64,000 nt of DNA from Isotricha intestinalis (Eukaryota > Ciliophora > Litostomatea > Vestibuliferida > Isotrichidae). The stretch is taken from assembly GCA_023807065.1 (NCBI GenBank), contig JAJJLU010000347.1:20120-84119 (forward strand). Direction: 5' to 3'. Shown piece by piece: positions 1 to 10,378 of this stretch. A program made the position numbers and the translations under genes. Below the pieces are notes generated by a model, which saw only the letters and a list, made by a program, of their open reading frames with translations, made no database searches and was not told the origin of the DNA. Numbering within the stretch: the first letter of the stretch is position 1; each line of letters begins with the position of its first letter.

Positions 1-1547
1 TTTTCCATTTGTTCAATAAATTGTTCTGAAATATGTTTATATTTAAAATATAAAGTTGGATTCATTTGTTCAAATTCAGGACAATTTTCATATCCTTTTT
101 TAAAGCCTTCATTTATTTTTTCAGAAATTAAAATTTTTAATCTAACTAATAAGAATTTTTCTTCAATATTTAATTTCATATTCTTTGCTCTATTATAATA
201 ATATAAACTTAAGCATTGATTTCCAATAACAGCTAAATAATAATATGATAAATTCATTAATAATTCAGGAGAAAAATGAGATATGGAAATAAAATATTTT
301 AAAATAATAGGAATAAAGTTTTTTAAAAATATTTGATCTGATATTGGATTAATATCTCTATATGACCATTCTTGTTTTGCAGGAAGATAAATTTTATTTT
401 TATTTTTTGTTAAGCAATCTTTATTTGGACATTCAATTGCATGCATTTCTATTATTGCTCTTAATAAAGATTTTGCTTCTTGATTTTCTTGTGAAAGATT
501 GGTTAAATCTATAATTTGTTTTATGTAAAATAATAAAAAATAGCCATTATATATTTTATGATATGGTGTTTTTCTTACTATTTTATTTATTATATTATTA
601 AATATTATTGAAAAGAGACTTACAATAAAAATAGAAGATAATATATATATTAAACCTTTATTTGAACAGTGGAAAAAATGAAATGTAAAAAAAAATATTG
701 AAGAATAAACATTTAAAAAATAAGTAGAACCAAAAATCATATTTGTTTGAATATTATAATAAATTAATCTTTTGATATAATAATAAAATAAAAAAACAGA
801 CATAGTAATATTTGTAATAAAAAACAATTCTTTAGTAAGTTGTGAAATTAAAGATAATTCAACAGAAGCAATAATTGAAATTAAATGTTGATAAATATAA
901 ATTTTAGAAGTAATAGTATTAAATTTTGAGTCAGAAATAAAAAGATTTTCTTCATAATACATTTGAATAAATAATGTTAAAAAAGAAGAATATACTGTAG
1001 AAAAACCAGATATAATTAAGGGAATATAATTATTACTTTGATTACATTTAATTTCTTGAATATATCTATTATTAGAAGAACCAAAACATAGCATTCTAGT
1101 AAAAAAATCTATATTGATATTATTTAAAACATAAAAATTCATTTTAATTAAAAAATTTAGAAAAAGTAAATTTAGAGTATATGCTGTTTTTCTTGAAGTT
1201 TTATAAATCAATGTTATAAAAAATATAGTAAATATAATATAATAACTTGCTAAAAAATAAATAAATAAATTATAATATTTTCTATAGTTATAGAGATATG
1301 ATTTAACTCTAAGAATTTTTCCTATAGTCACTAATATTTTATCTATTGAATAATTATTATAATCTAAATTGCTTGCACTTTTTGAAATAAAAATTGATAA
1401 ATTTTGAGCAGTATAAATTAAAAAAAATAAATAATTTTCAAATACATTATATGAATGATGAATTACTAGTAAATTCATTAGATGAAAAAATTTTTCTTTG
1501 AAAGATAACTCTTCTTTCAAAAAAAATCTTATTTCATATGATGACAT
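1..1547 (-). CDS. TmcB/TmcC-like polytopic membrane protein, 3' end cut by the window
   Basis: I translated this by hand from the ATG at 1547; it stays open for 515 codons to the window edge, so the C-terminus is missing. The first half has about seven hydrophobic segments (for example around residues 85-105 and four more up to residue ~330). A soluble, helix-rich part follows, containing a Cys pair (AIECPNKDC) and repeated Tyr/Leu-rich helices ending in FEQMNPTLYFKYKH. In ciliates this layout (many membrane spans, then a Cys motif, then TPR-like helices, often with a later PAS-like domain) is typical of the large TmcB/TmcC family of presumed membrane sensors. The family name is inferred from the pattern; the reading frame is seen directly. 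It is transcribed away from the amylase gene's 3' end. Confidence 0.6.
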   Translation of the reverse strand, partial: MSSYEIRFFLKEELSFKEKFFHLMNLLVIHHSYNVFENYLFFLIYTAQNLSIFISKSASNLDYNNYSIDKILVTIGKILRVKSYLYNYRKYYNLFIYFLASYYIIFTIFFITLIYKTSRKTAYTLNLLFLNFLIKMNFYVLNNINIDFFTRMLCFGSSNNRYIQEIKCNQSNNYIPLIISGFSTVYSSFLTLFIQMYYEENLFISDSKFNTITSKIYIYQHLISIIASVELSLISQLTKELFFITNITMSVFLFYYYIKRLIYYNIQTNMIFGSTYFLNVYSSIFFFTFHFFHCSNKGLIYILSSIFIVSLFSIIFNNIINKIVRKTPYHKIYNGYFLLFYIKQIIDLTNLSQENQEAKSLLRAIIEMHAIECPNKDCLTKNKNKIYLPAKQEWSYRDINPISDQIFLKNFIPIILKYFISISHFSPELLMNLSYYYLAVIGNQCLSLYYYNRAKNMKLNIEEKFLLVRLKILISEKINEGFKKGYENCPEFEQMNPTLYFKYKHISEQFIEQME

Positions 1548-2149
1548 TAAAATATTTTTAAATTTATAATTATCATAAATAAATTAATATAAAGTGAATT
1601 AAAAAATTCAATTTATATAAATATTAGTAATACATTTTAATAAAAATAAATTTAAAATAAAGGAAAATAATTAAATAGAAAGTTTAATTTAAGATATTCA
1701 ATTAATTTCCTTATTTTTCTTTTAATTATTACCTTAATTATAAAGAGATTTACATTTTAAAATTAATATTGTATTTTTAAAGAAATAATCCTTTATTGAA
1801 ATTAATAATTAAAAATTAAACATATATAAAAACAGATTTTAAATTCAGTAAATATCTTTATTAAATTAATTCAATCATAATTTTTTTTCTCTTATAATTA
1901 ATTTATACTTAAAATAATGTTATTTAAATCAGTTTACTTTTATCATTTCTCGTTTATCATTTGCATGTTTATTTGCTTTTTGTGTTTATTTTTTTGAGGT
2001 ATTATTTGATTGTCTTTCTAAATAATAATTATAACTAAAAACTTCTTTATATATAATCAAAAAAAAAAAGAAAGAAAAAAAAATATTGTAAAAAATAAAA
2101 ATTTAAACAATTTTTAATCTAAAGACAAAAAACACTAAAACATTAAAAC
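1548..2149. other. intergenic, 602 bp
   Basis: AT-rich spacer between the start of the upstream-facing membrane-protein gene and the end of the amylase gene, so it should hold the former's promoter and the latter's 3' UTR. Only poly(A)-like purine runs near 2058-2100 stand out; no gene seen. Confidence 0.6.
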
Positions 2150-3682
2150 CTATTCATAAACTTTAATTTTCATTCTATTTGCATTATTATAATTATATTT
2201 AAAAATTTGGCTTTGATATCCTCCCATACAAACAGTCAATCCCATATTTCTCATAGTATCAGCATCTCTTTGATATTCAATATTAGAAAACATTTCAAAA
2301 ACATAATTCTTATTAACATCATAAATAGGAACATTAGCACAACCATAACCATCAGAATAATTAACAACAATAAGAAAACTATTAATTTCCTTTCTAATAT
2401 AAGCAACAAATCTCCAAGCATCATTTCCATTAATATTATATACAAAATAATAATTTTTACTTTTAAAAGCATCATCTTTGATAATTCTTAATAAATTATT
2501 ATAATGTTGAATAGCACTTTGGCTTTCTTTTTCATCAGCTCCTCTTCTTAAATGAACATCTAATTTATTTCTTAAACCTTTAAATTGACCATGATTAAAA
2601 AATATCATTCCTCCAACAGTAGCAGCAATAACTCCTGCTGCATTTGATCTTTCTACACTTCCCATATTATATACTCCTCTATTTTCATCATGATTTTCTA
2701 TAAAATGTGATGAATGACCAAAGAAATCTTCTGTTTTATAATGAATGTAATTATTCACTTCTGTTGAACTTGATATAAATTTATCTAATAATTCTTTATC
2801 GTAACAATAATCAAATCCTAATTCTATTAATTTTTTTATTTCCCAATTTTCATAGACTTCTGCAAGGAAAATTACATTAGGATATTTTGATTTTACTTCT
2901 CTTATTGCACTATCCCAAAATTCATTTGATGGAACATTATATCCCCAACTTTCTAATTCTTTTTTCCAAGTATTTTTAAAAACATCATTTAATAATAAAT
3001 GAGCCATATCACATCTTACACCATCAGAAACAGAAAGTACTTTCATTAAATTTTTCTTCATGAAATTTCTAGTATCTTCATTAAAATAATTCCATTGAAT
3101 AACATCAGCCCATGGATCAAAATAAGGATCTTTACCATGAGCTAATCCTTTTTCAGTATAGTATTTACTATCATAAGGTGGTTGCAAATTTTTAGGAGCT
3201 CTAACATAATAATCCGGATTAGAATCTGCAGTAGGAGCATCACAAGACGAATGATTAGGTACGAAATCTAACATTAATTTCATTCCTCTCTGATTTATCT
3301 CATTCTTTATCCATAATATGTCATCATCTGTTCCTATATCGGGATTGCATACATACTCACTTATTGCATAAGGACTTCCTATTACATCATCCTTTGTCCA
3401 ACCAGGAAGAACTGAAGAGTAGTCTGAGCGACGATCGAATTCAAGACCATAGGGACCTAATTTCCATATTCCCATTAACCAAATGTAGTCTATACCATAT
3501 GATTTGAGAGTGTCAAATTCTGATAAGGGAATGTCACGAAGTTTTGTTATTTGTTTCGAATATTTTTTACTCAGTTCGTATAACCAAGGACGAGTACTTA
3601 TTTCATAAAGGACTGGATGCTTTGATGTTATTAATGGAAAGATAATCAGGAAAAGAAAGAGAGTTTGGGAAAGAAATTTCAT
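2150..3682 (-). CDS. secreted alpha-amylase family protein (GH13)
   Basis: 510 residues, stop TAG. The protein begins with a clear signal peptide (MKFLSQTLFLFLIIFPLITS), so it should enter the secretory route and act outside the cell or in a food vacuole or lysosome. The four conserved GH13 regions are present: DFVPNHS at 139-145, GVRCDMAHL at 221-229 with nucleophile Asp225, FLAEVYEN at 272-279 with acid/base Glu275, and FIENHDE at 327-333 with Asp332. It should therefore hydrolyse alpha-1,4-glucans such as starch or glycogen; the exact product cannot be read. Length fits a single catalytic barrel plus a short C-terminal beta domain. Base composition matches its neighbours, so any transfer from a bacterium would be old. 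No intron. Confidence 0.9.
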   Translation of the reverse strand: MKFLSQTLFLFLIIFPLITSKHPVLYEISTRPWLYELSKKYSKQITKLRDIPLSEFDTLKSYGIDYIWLMGIWKLGPYGLEFDRRSDYSSVLPGWTKDDVIGSPYAISEYVCNPDIGTDDDILWIKNEINQRGMKLMLDFVPNHSSCDAPTADSNPDYYVRAPKNLQPPYDSKYYTEKGLAHGKDPYFDPWADVIQWNYFNEDTRNFMKKNLMKVLSVSDGVRCDMAHLLLNDVFKNTWKKELESWGYNVPSNEFWDSAIREVKSKYPNVIFLAEVYENWEIKKLIELGFDYCYDKELLDKFISSSTEVNNYIHYKTEDFFGHSSHFIENHDENRGVYNMGSVERSNAAGVIAATVGGMIFFNHGQFKGLRNKLDVHLRRGADEKESQSAIQHYNNLLRIIKDDAFKSKNYYFVYNINGNDAWRFVAYIRKEINSFLIVVNYSDGYGCANVPIYDVNKNYVFEMFSNIEYQRDADTMRNMGLTVCMGGYQSQIFKYNYNNANRMKIKVYE

Positions 3683-4086
3683 TTTTTTTATATTTTTTTT
3701 ATTTTAATTTTTTGTTTTGAGATTTATTTTGTTTTTTAAATATTTTTATTATTTTTTATCGGATTTGATTAGAAAGGATTATTGTTTTAATAGTCTTTTT
3801 GAATATGGAAAATTTGAGGAAAAGGGTTTTTTATTTTTATTATGAATCTTTAACTTTAATTTACTATGAATTGGTGGAATTAATATATTATATTATATTA
3901 TATTATATTATATTTTATTTTATATAAAAATTTCTTCTTTTTTAATCATATTTATTAAAATAATACTCAATAATTTACGTTGTTAATAATAAAGAATAAA
4001 ATTAATGAATTAAAAAACTGAAAAATATATATAAAAATTAACTGTTTAAATATTCTTTATTTATCAATTAAATATTATTATAATTT
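3683..4086. other. intergenic, 404 bp, with a TATTA microsatellite
   Basis: Spacer upstream of the amylase start. It should contain the amylase promoter but shows no recognisable motif. A pentanucleotide TATTA tract of about six units lies at 3888-3920. No gene seen. Confidence 0.6.
3888..3920. repeat. TATTA microsatellite
   Basis: About six tandem copies of a 5-bp TATTA unit, decaying into TTTTA at the right end, in the amylase upstream region. Confidence 0.8.
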
Positions 4087-5247
4087 TTAATTTTCAGAAG
4101 ATTTAGATTGTCTCATCTCAACATCATCTTTAAATATAAATGATGTACTTATTGTGGTAGAATTAAGATCATTTTCAATTTTCGCATCTTTAGAAGCTCT
4201 TTTTGAAATTTCAGTTTTAGTATCAATATTTAATTCCCAAAATTTTAATATAATAATTTCCGCAGCAACTCCAGTAAAAAAAATATTTATAATTCCTATT
4301 ATTATATCTCTTATATTAATTTTTGTTTTAATGTTTGAACTTGGAATAAAAGTAAATAAAAAATGTCCCAAAATATCAATAAGACTTTGATGATAAGCTG
4401 TATAATTATATGATGTTAAAATATCAAGAATAGGATTAGCAATAATAGAAATAGAATATAAAATAAATTGAATTAAAAAAGTAGTATTTGAAAAGTCATT
4501 CCATTCAAAATTAGCATTCATAAATTTTTTCTTTTCATTTTCTTCAATGAAAATAACTGCATAAAAATGAATTAAAATTGTTTTTATATTTGCCATTAAA
4601 GCATCAATTGTTGAAATATAAAAAGGATCAATATAATAATTTAACATTAAGTAATTAAAATAATTTCTTAAAGCTCCTCTTGATATATAATATAATAAAC
4701 TTCCTAATGTATTTTTCACATAACTTGATTCTTTCATTTTTTCTGAAAAATCACCATAAAAAAACATAATAAGAAATAAAACAAACATACTTATTAAATG
4801 GTGTTTATATATTTTTTGATGGATAAAAAAACCAACCAATAAAATTCCACAGAAAATTGTATTTGAATAAAAACGATAAAAAGTTATTTCCACTAATTTT
4901 GTTCCTCTTAAAAAAGGTAGAATATTAAATAAAAAATATATTATTATTATTATAAAATGTTTGTTATTTAAGTAAAATCTATTATCATCTTCTCTTTTCT
5001 CTTGATACATTATTATTCCTGTTTCAGTTTTTTGTGTTACAGTTATTTCTTTAGATTCTCTCAATGTTGATTTTTTTCTAATATATAAACAAAATAAACT
5101 TATTGCACATGAAATAAAATTTGTTGTGATATATAAATATCTTTTTTTGCATGTTCCATCATATTGAAATATTAATAAAAATGAAAGTAAATTGAAAAAT
5201 AAAATTGGACAATTTTTATCAATCATCAAAACAATTGGAAATTCCAT
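4087..5247 (-). CDS. polytopic membrane protein, possibly transporter-like
   Basis: 386 residues with about eight to ten hydrophobic spans (for example ~10-27, ~38-56, ~97-112, ~125-145, ~150-166 and several between 205 and 350) and short charged loops. The N-terminal tail before the first span is very short, and the C-terminal ~45 residues are polar and Ser/Thr-rich, probably cytosolic. The layout of ten short spans resembles the drug/metabolite or nucleotide-sugar transporter superfamily, but no diagnostic motif is visible, so the function is left open. Single exon, TAA stop, ATG at 5247 just after a long microsatellite on its 5' side. Confidence 0.75.
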   Translation of the reverse strand: MEFPIVLMIDKNCPILFFNLLSFLLIFQYDGTCKKRYLYITTNFISCAISLFCLYIRKKSTLRESKEITVTQKTETGIIMYQEKREDDNRFYLNNKHFIIIIIYFLFNILPFLRGTKLVEITFYRFYSNTIFCGILLVGFFIHQKIYKHHLISMFVLFLIMFFYGDFSEKMKESSYVKNTLGSLLYYISRGALRNYFNYLMLNYYIDPFYISTIDALMANIKTILIHFYAVIFIEENEKKKFMNANFEWNDFSNTTFLIQFILYSISIIANPILDILTSYNYTAYHQSLIDILGHFLFTFIPSSNIKTKINIRDIIIGIINIFFTGVAAEIIILKFWELNIDTKTEISKRASKDAKIENDLNSTTISTSFIFKDDVEMRQSKSSEN

Positions 5248-5783
5248 TTTATTATTTATTATTGATTATTATTTATTTTTTATTATTTATTATTATTATT
5301 TATTATTTATTATTTATTATTTATTATTTATTATTTATTATTTATTATTTATTATTTATTATTTATTATTTTTTTGTTATAATATTTACTTATCATTAGA
5401 AAAAATATTTTGAGCCTTTTAAAACACTTAAACTCAATTAATCTTTTATAATTAAATAAAAATATTTTAATCTTTGTTGGTCCGATTCAAAAAATAGAAT
5501 AATTAATGAAAGCCATTAATCTTATTTGAAAATATTTGTGGTCAATTATGATTTACAGAATTATATATTTATAATTAATATAATAAAATCCAATTAACTT
5601 CTAATTATCATATTTAAATTAACAAAAAACATAGATAAGAATAAATACTAAAAAAAAACTGTGAAAACTTCAATTATGATTTAAATTAGAATTTAAATAA
5701 ATTATATTAAAATTATTCATAATTCTATAATTATTGTGATATTTTATTTAATTATAATATATTCTTTTTAAGAATAATAATAA
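5248..5783. other. intergenic between divergent genes, 536 bp
   Basis: Lies between the start of the minus-strand membrane protein and the start of the plus-strand gene at 5784, so both promoters should be here. The left part is a long ATTATTT microsatellite; the rest is unremarkable AT-rich DNA. Confidence 0.6.
5294..5370. repeat. 7-bp ATTATTT microsatellite
   Basis: About eleven near-perfect tandem copies of a heptamer ATTATTT, preceded by less regular TTATT repeats from ~5250. It sits within 50 bp of the start codon at 5247 and so inside that gene's presumed promoter or 5' UTR. Confidence 0.9.
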
Positions 5784-7100
5784 ATGAAAAAAATTCCTTT
5801 GAAAAAGCCATTTATACCATTACCAAAAGCAAAAATAAGGATTAATAAAAATTCAAATTTTGATGTTTTAAATTTTAATTTAATTAACACTAAATTTGAA
5901 GAAACACCAAAAGCACAAAATTTAGAAAATCAAGATGAACATAAGAACTTAATAAATAGGATTAAGCAAATATTTATTTCAAAAACAAATTGTTCAAAAT
6001 TTACTTATCACTCTTTAATTAGTTATTCTATTGGAAAATATGATGAATATAGTTTATATTTAAAAACAATATTAGTTGAATTATCTCTTTTTAAAAATGA
6101 AAAATTAGAAAAAATAGAAAAAACTTATTTTCACCCTTCATCAACTTCTTTTAGTATAAATTATCAAAAATTAGCTTTTATTTTTTATATTTCTTATAAT
6201 CATGTTCAAATTGTTTTAAATTGTAAAGAAAATTTTTATGTTTATGCACAACCAGATATTAAAAATATTAGAAAAAATTGTTTTGAAATAAACAACATTG
6301 AAATAACAAATTCTAATTTTTCAAAAAATAAAAATTTATTAGATTCATATACTTTAAATAATTCTTCAGTACAAACAAATAAAAAAACTATTAATAATGA
6401 ATTAATTAAAAACCCTTTTTATGAATCTAAAGAAAAAAAAATTGGATTTTCATGTAAAATAATGAATAAAATATTAGAAATTAAATATGGTTTTGAAAAA
6501 ATTTATTTAAACGGTTATTATGAAACTAAACAAGAAATAAAATTACCTTTTAAAGATCCAAAAGTAATTGAAATTCCTATTGATAGTATAATTTTTTTAG
6601 AAATTCAAATAAATACAAGTATAAAAAATATTAAAAAAGAAATTCATAAAAAAATCCATATTTTAAAAATTTTAGGATTTAATCAACAAGATATTTTTTA
6701 CATTGGAGTTTTATATAATAATAATAATAAAAATAATAAAGAAAATAAAAGTAATAATTCAAATTATTATTATGATGAAGAAGATGAAATAATTAGTTAT
6801 AACGAGGAGAATTTTAATGTTTTTATTTATAATTGTGATACATATTTTTTAGGTCAAAAAATTTCACTTATAAAAAGGATTTTTCCAAATGAAAATATTG
6901 AAAAAAAAATTCTTAGAAATATAAGTGTTGATAAAGGAAATATTAGGAAATCAGTTTTCAAAGTACATGAAAATGAAAAGAATAAACCAGTGGTTAAAAA
7001 ACTTGAAAATAATGCTCCAATTTCTTTTTTAAAATCTTTGAGTAATAATTTTTCTTTATTTGATGATGATATTTTATATGCTCAAATTAACATGAATTAA
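5784..7100 (+). CDS. hypothetical protein, 438 residues
   Basis: Not recognised. A single-exon frame that starts MKKIPLKKPFIPLPKAK, giving a basic Pro/Lys-rich N-terminus. Mixed alpha/beta sequence follows, for instance a beta-rich stretch near residues 75-160 (ILVELSLFKNEKL, KLAFIFYISYNHVQIVL). A low-complexity Asn/Lys/Asp/Glu insert lies at about 313-345. Conserved-looking segments flank the insert (IGVLY before, VFIYNCDTYFLGQKI after), so the insert is probably a loop. There are no membrane spans or signal peptide. The ATG is preceded by an A-rich leader (ATAATAA), as in most genes here. Confidence 0.7.
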   Translation: MKKIPLKKPFIPLPKAKIRINKNSNFDVLNFNLINTKFEETPKAQNLENQDEHKNLINRIKQIFISKTNCSKFTYHSLISYSIGKYDEYSLYLKTILVELSLFKNEKLEKIEKTYFHPSSTSFSINYQKLAFIFYISYNHVQIVLNCKENFYVYAQPDIKNIRKNCFEINNIEITNSNFSKNKNLLDSYTLNNSSVQTNKKTINNELIKNPFYESKEKKIGFSCKIMNKILEIKYGFEKIYLNGYYETKQEIKLPFKDPKVIEIPIDSIIFLEIQINTSIKNIKKEIHKKIHILKILGFNQQDIFYIGVLYNNNNKNNKENKSNNSNYYYDEEDEIISYNEENFNVFIYNCDTYFLGQKISLIKRIFPNENIEKKILRNISVDKGNIRKSVFKVHENEKNKPVVKKLENNAPISFLKSLSNNFSLFDDDILYAQINMN

Positions 7101-7527
7101 ATTTTATTTTTTTTATATTATAAAAAATATATGTTTAGAAAAAGTATGTTTTTAGTAATAATACCATTTTGATTGTAAATATATAAAAGAAAAATAAGAT
7201 TTTTTATATATAATTTAATAAATTTATTAAAAATTTATATGGTATTTAATATATAAATCACTTAAAGAAAGTTTACTTTTTAAAAATACTTTCTTCCTTT
7301 TTTTTTTCATTTGTTCTAATATTAATATTTTTAATTCTTATTTTTTTCTTTTCAATATTAAGTATTATTTAAGAATATAAATTATATTATAATTATTTCT
7401 AAAAAGATTAGTTAACAAATATTAAATAAAGTAAATAAAAAATTCAAAATAAAAGATTATATTAATAACTTTTTTAATGATAAATTTATTATTTTATTGT
7501 TTTTAATCGTAAAGTAAATCTAATTTA
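7101..7527. other. intergenic between convergent genes, 427 bp
   Basis: 3' regions of two converging genes; AT-rich with no gene or motif recognised. Confidence 0.6.
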
Positions 7528-9024
7528 TTACTTAATTTTAAAAATTTCAACATCTAATTTAATTTCTAACTTTTCTACAATTTGCCTAAAAATTTTTCTA
7601 ATTTTTTCAATATAAGGAACAATAACATCAATACTCATATAAGATTTATATATTTGATCATAAATTTCGAAAGTTTGGAATTTATGTTTTTTTTTTATTA
7701 AACAGAAAGGAAGTAAATAATAACAAAAAGAAAAATTAAATTCTTCTTTTGTACCATTAAATTGGTGAATATATTGATAAATAGATTGATTTTTAATCTG
7801 GGAATTTTTTTTAGAAATTTGAGGCAAAGATAATCTAGGCATTTTTGGTGATTTTTGTATTCGAGATATTTTACTAATATTCTTTTTTTCTACGGATAAA
7901 GCTTCAATACCTGAAATTTGGCTTATTTGAGGATTATTTGATTTACCTATAGAAAAAGAATTTTGTTGATAATTAATTGATTTTAAGCAATTATGTGTAA
8001 ATGTTAATTGCTTTTTATAATCTGTTAAAATTAAATTATTTATTATATCAGTAATAAAAGATTTTTTATTAAAATATTTCGTTATATATTGAAATATTAA
8101 TGTAAAAAAATATACACATCCGCCAAATTTATTAATAGAGTCTAATATACTTTGAAATTTTTTTTTATAAATTTTTTGAAATTTAGATAAAGTAAAGATT
8201 ATTTCTAACAAATTATTTGAATAATCATCTTTAATATTAATATAATTATGATATTGAACAAAACTATATTTTTTTTTTTGAAATTTTTTATAGATAAAAT
8301 ATTTTGATAAAATAAAATGATATATATATTTTTGAGAATATAAATTAGAAAAAGGGATTAAATTTGAATAATGAAATTGTTGAATAGGTAAATCATTATA
8401 TTCAGGTAAAGGTACATTATCAATATAATTTAATGAGAAAAATTTATTTTGAAAAAATAAATCTAAATCCTTTATATCATTAATACATTCATCATTAATA
8501 CTTTGATTACACTTTTTAACTTCTATATTAATGTATTTATATTCATTTAAATTATCCCCATACATTCCATTAATGAATATATCTTCTTTGGAACATAAAT
8601 ATTTTTCATAATGAAAAGAGTTATGAATATCATTAAAATTATCACAACTTTTTAAATCTATTTTTGTTTCGTTTTTAATAATATTAGATACGTAATTATC
8701 ACTCCCAGATATATGTTTTATAGAAATTAAATTCATTTCAAAATTTATATAATTATTATTTAAATGATATGGGATTCCATTATTATCAACTAATCCAATC
8801 ATAAATGTGTTCTTTAAATTAATTTTATTTGATGGTTTATTTTCTTTGTAATATGTAAAAAAAATAAAATCTTCTTCTATGAAAATTTGAAAGAACAAAC
8901 ATAAGAAAAAAACAATTGATAATATACTAAAAAAAAATCCAATTGAAGAATTTACGATTTTATATGATCTATATCTTAAAGGAAAACCTAATCCATAGAA
9001 ATTAATTGCATTAAAAAAAGACAT
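7528..9024 (-). CDS. ciliate-type membrane protein with large lumenal domain, hypothetical
   Basis: 498 residues. A strong hydrophobic segment lies at about 27-50 (FFFSILSIVFFLCLFFQIFI). A ~240-residue region follows with several Cys residues and Asn-X-Ser/Thr sites, which looks lumenal or extracellular. A second hydrophobic segment is near 297-317 (GGCVYFFTLIFQYI). The C-terminal ~180 residues are Ser/Lys-rich with Pro and look cytosolic. Many ciliate genomes carry an expanded family with this N-TM / Cys-containing ectodomain / second TM / cytosolic tail layout, and I place it there by pattern only; its role is unknown. Single exon, TAA stop. Confidence 0.7.
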   Translation of the reverse strand: MSFFNAINFYGLGFPLRYRSYKIVNSSIGFFFSILSIVFFLCLFFQIFIEEDFIFFTYYKENKPSNKINLKNTFMIGLVDNNGIPYHLNNNYINFEMNLISIKHISGSDNYVSNIIKNETKIDLKSCDNFNDIHNSFHYEKYLCSKEDIFINGMYGDNLNEYKYINIEVKKCNQSINDECINDIKDLDLFFQNKFFSLNYIDNVPLPEYNDLPIQQFHYSNLIPFSNLYSQKYIYHFILSKYFIYKKFQKKKYSFVQYHNYINIKDDYSNNLLEIIFTLSKFQKIYKKKFQSILDSINKFGGCVYFFTLIFQYITKYFNKKSFITDIINNLILTDYKKQLTFTHNCLKSINYQQNSFSIGKSNNPQISQISGIEALSVEKKNISKISRIQKSPKMPRLSLPQISKKNSQIKNQSIYQYIHQFNGTKEEFNFSFCYYLLPFCLIKKKHKFQTFEIYDQIYKSYMSIDVIVPYIEKIRKIFRQIVEKLEIKLDVEIFKIK

Positions 9025-10378
9025 TATATTATTTTATATTTATTTTCTCAAATTAAAAAAATAAAAATTTATTGTTTTTTCTTTTATTAAAACCATTAAG
9101 GTTAAAAAATTGAAAAGTTAATTAATAAATTAAAAAATTAAAAAGAGTGATGTGTGATGAAATTTTTAAAATCTTCGTTAAACTATATTTAATTAAAATT
9201 AACGGATTTTAATATTTTTTGATCTAGATTTTATAATAAGATATTAAAATTATAAATTTGTTTTCATTATATATTAAAATATTATTATTTCTTGTTTTGA
9301 ATGAAAATTGAAAAGTTTAGCTAATATACACTTTACAATTAGATATAGATATAATTTTTAGAACTGATAATTTAGAATATGAAAATAATTTACTAATTGA
9401 AATAAAAGTAAAATTGTTTATATTGAAAATCATAAAATCTTCCATTCTAATTTATTTTCATAAAATCTAATTATTATTTTTATTGAAAACTTTTATTGAA
9501 TTTTCATACTTGTAACTAAAAATACAATAATATTTTAAGAGGAAGATATGAAAATAAGAGATTATAATATTCTTAATTTTTATAAATATAATAATTCATT
9601 TAGTAAGAATTATTATTGTGTTTTTATCATAAAATAAATATTTTATTAAATGATAATTCTTTTTTCTGTTTATTTTATAAAAGAAATTTCTTTTCATTAT
9701 AATATTAAAAATCAGTAAAAGGGAATTCAGATCTGATTATTTCTTTTTGTTGATGAAAAAATATATTTTATAATTTTTTTTATAGGAAAATGTTAATTTT
9801 TCTTAATAAAAAATTAAGCTGTAAGAAAGTAATTATTTATTGATCTGAATCTTTTTCATTTTCATTCCCTCCTGATTTTATAAATTTGTTTATAACTATC
9901 TTTGATATTAATAATAATGAAAAAATATAATAAATATATTAAGTTTTCTTTTTTCAGTTGCGTGAAAGTGTTCCTTTTAATTTAATGAAGAAAAGATTCA
10001 TTAGTAATTAAAGAATAATTTCCTAAATATTAATATAATTTCAAAAACACAATAAATAAACAAAAGAAATATCAATAATAATTTTATTAAAAAATCATCT
10101 GAATCTGAAATCCAGAACCATTCAATTATCATTAAGGAAAATAAAAAAAAATTTTTATAAAAAATATAAAAAACAAAAGAAAAATAATAGTAAATATAGA
10201 AGAAAACAATTTAATATATGAACAAAAAATATAATGGATTAGAATAAAGGATTATCAATAAAATAAACTTTATAATATAAGAATTTAAAAGCATATTAAT
10301 ATATAAAATAGAAAATAAATAAAAAAATTATTTCTTTGATGTGTGAATTATTAAATAATAATTTTATTACAAAAAATA
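9025..10378. other. long intergenic region, 1,354 bp, between divergent genes
   Basis: Both flanking genes are transcribed outward, so two promoters are expected. I read all six frames by eye and found only short open stretches with frequent stops. No tRNA-like cloverleaf, no GC-rich island and no tandem repeat was noticed. Confidence 0.5.

Noticed and set aside
5294..5370. CRISPR-like regular repeats
   Set aside because: A simple 7-bp tandem microsatellite without spacers, in a eukaryotic genome.
9301..9420. Short plus-strand stretch that reads MKIEKFSQYTLYNQ if TAA/TAG are Gln
   Set aside because: Too short, no start context or homology, and the frame is lost quickly; could be chance in AT-rich DNA.
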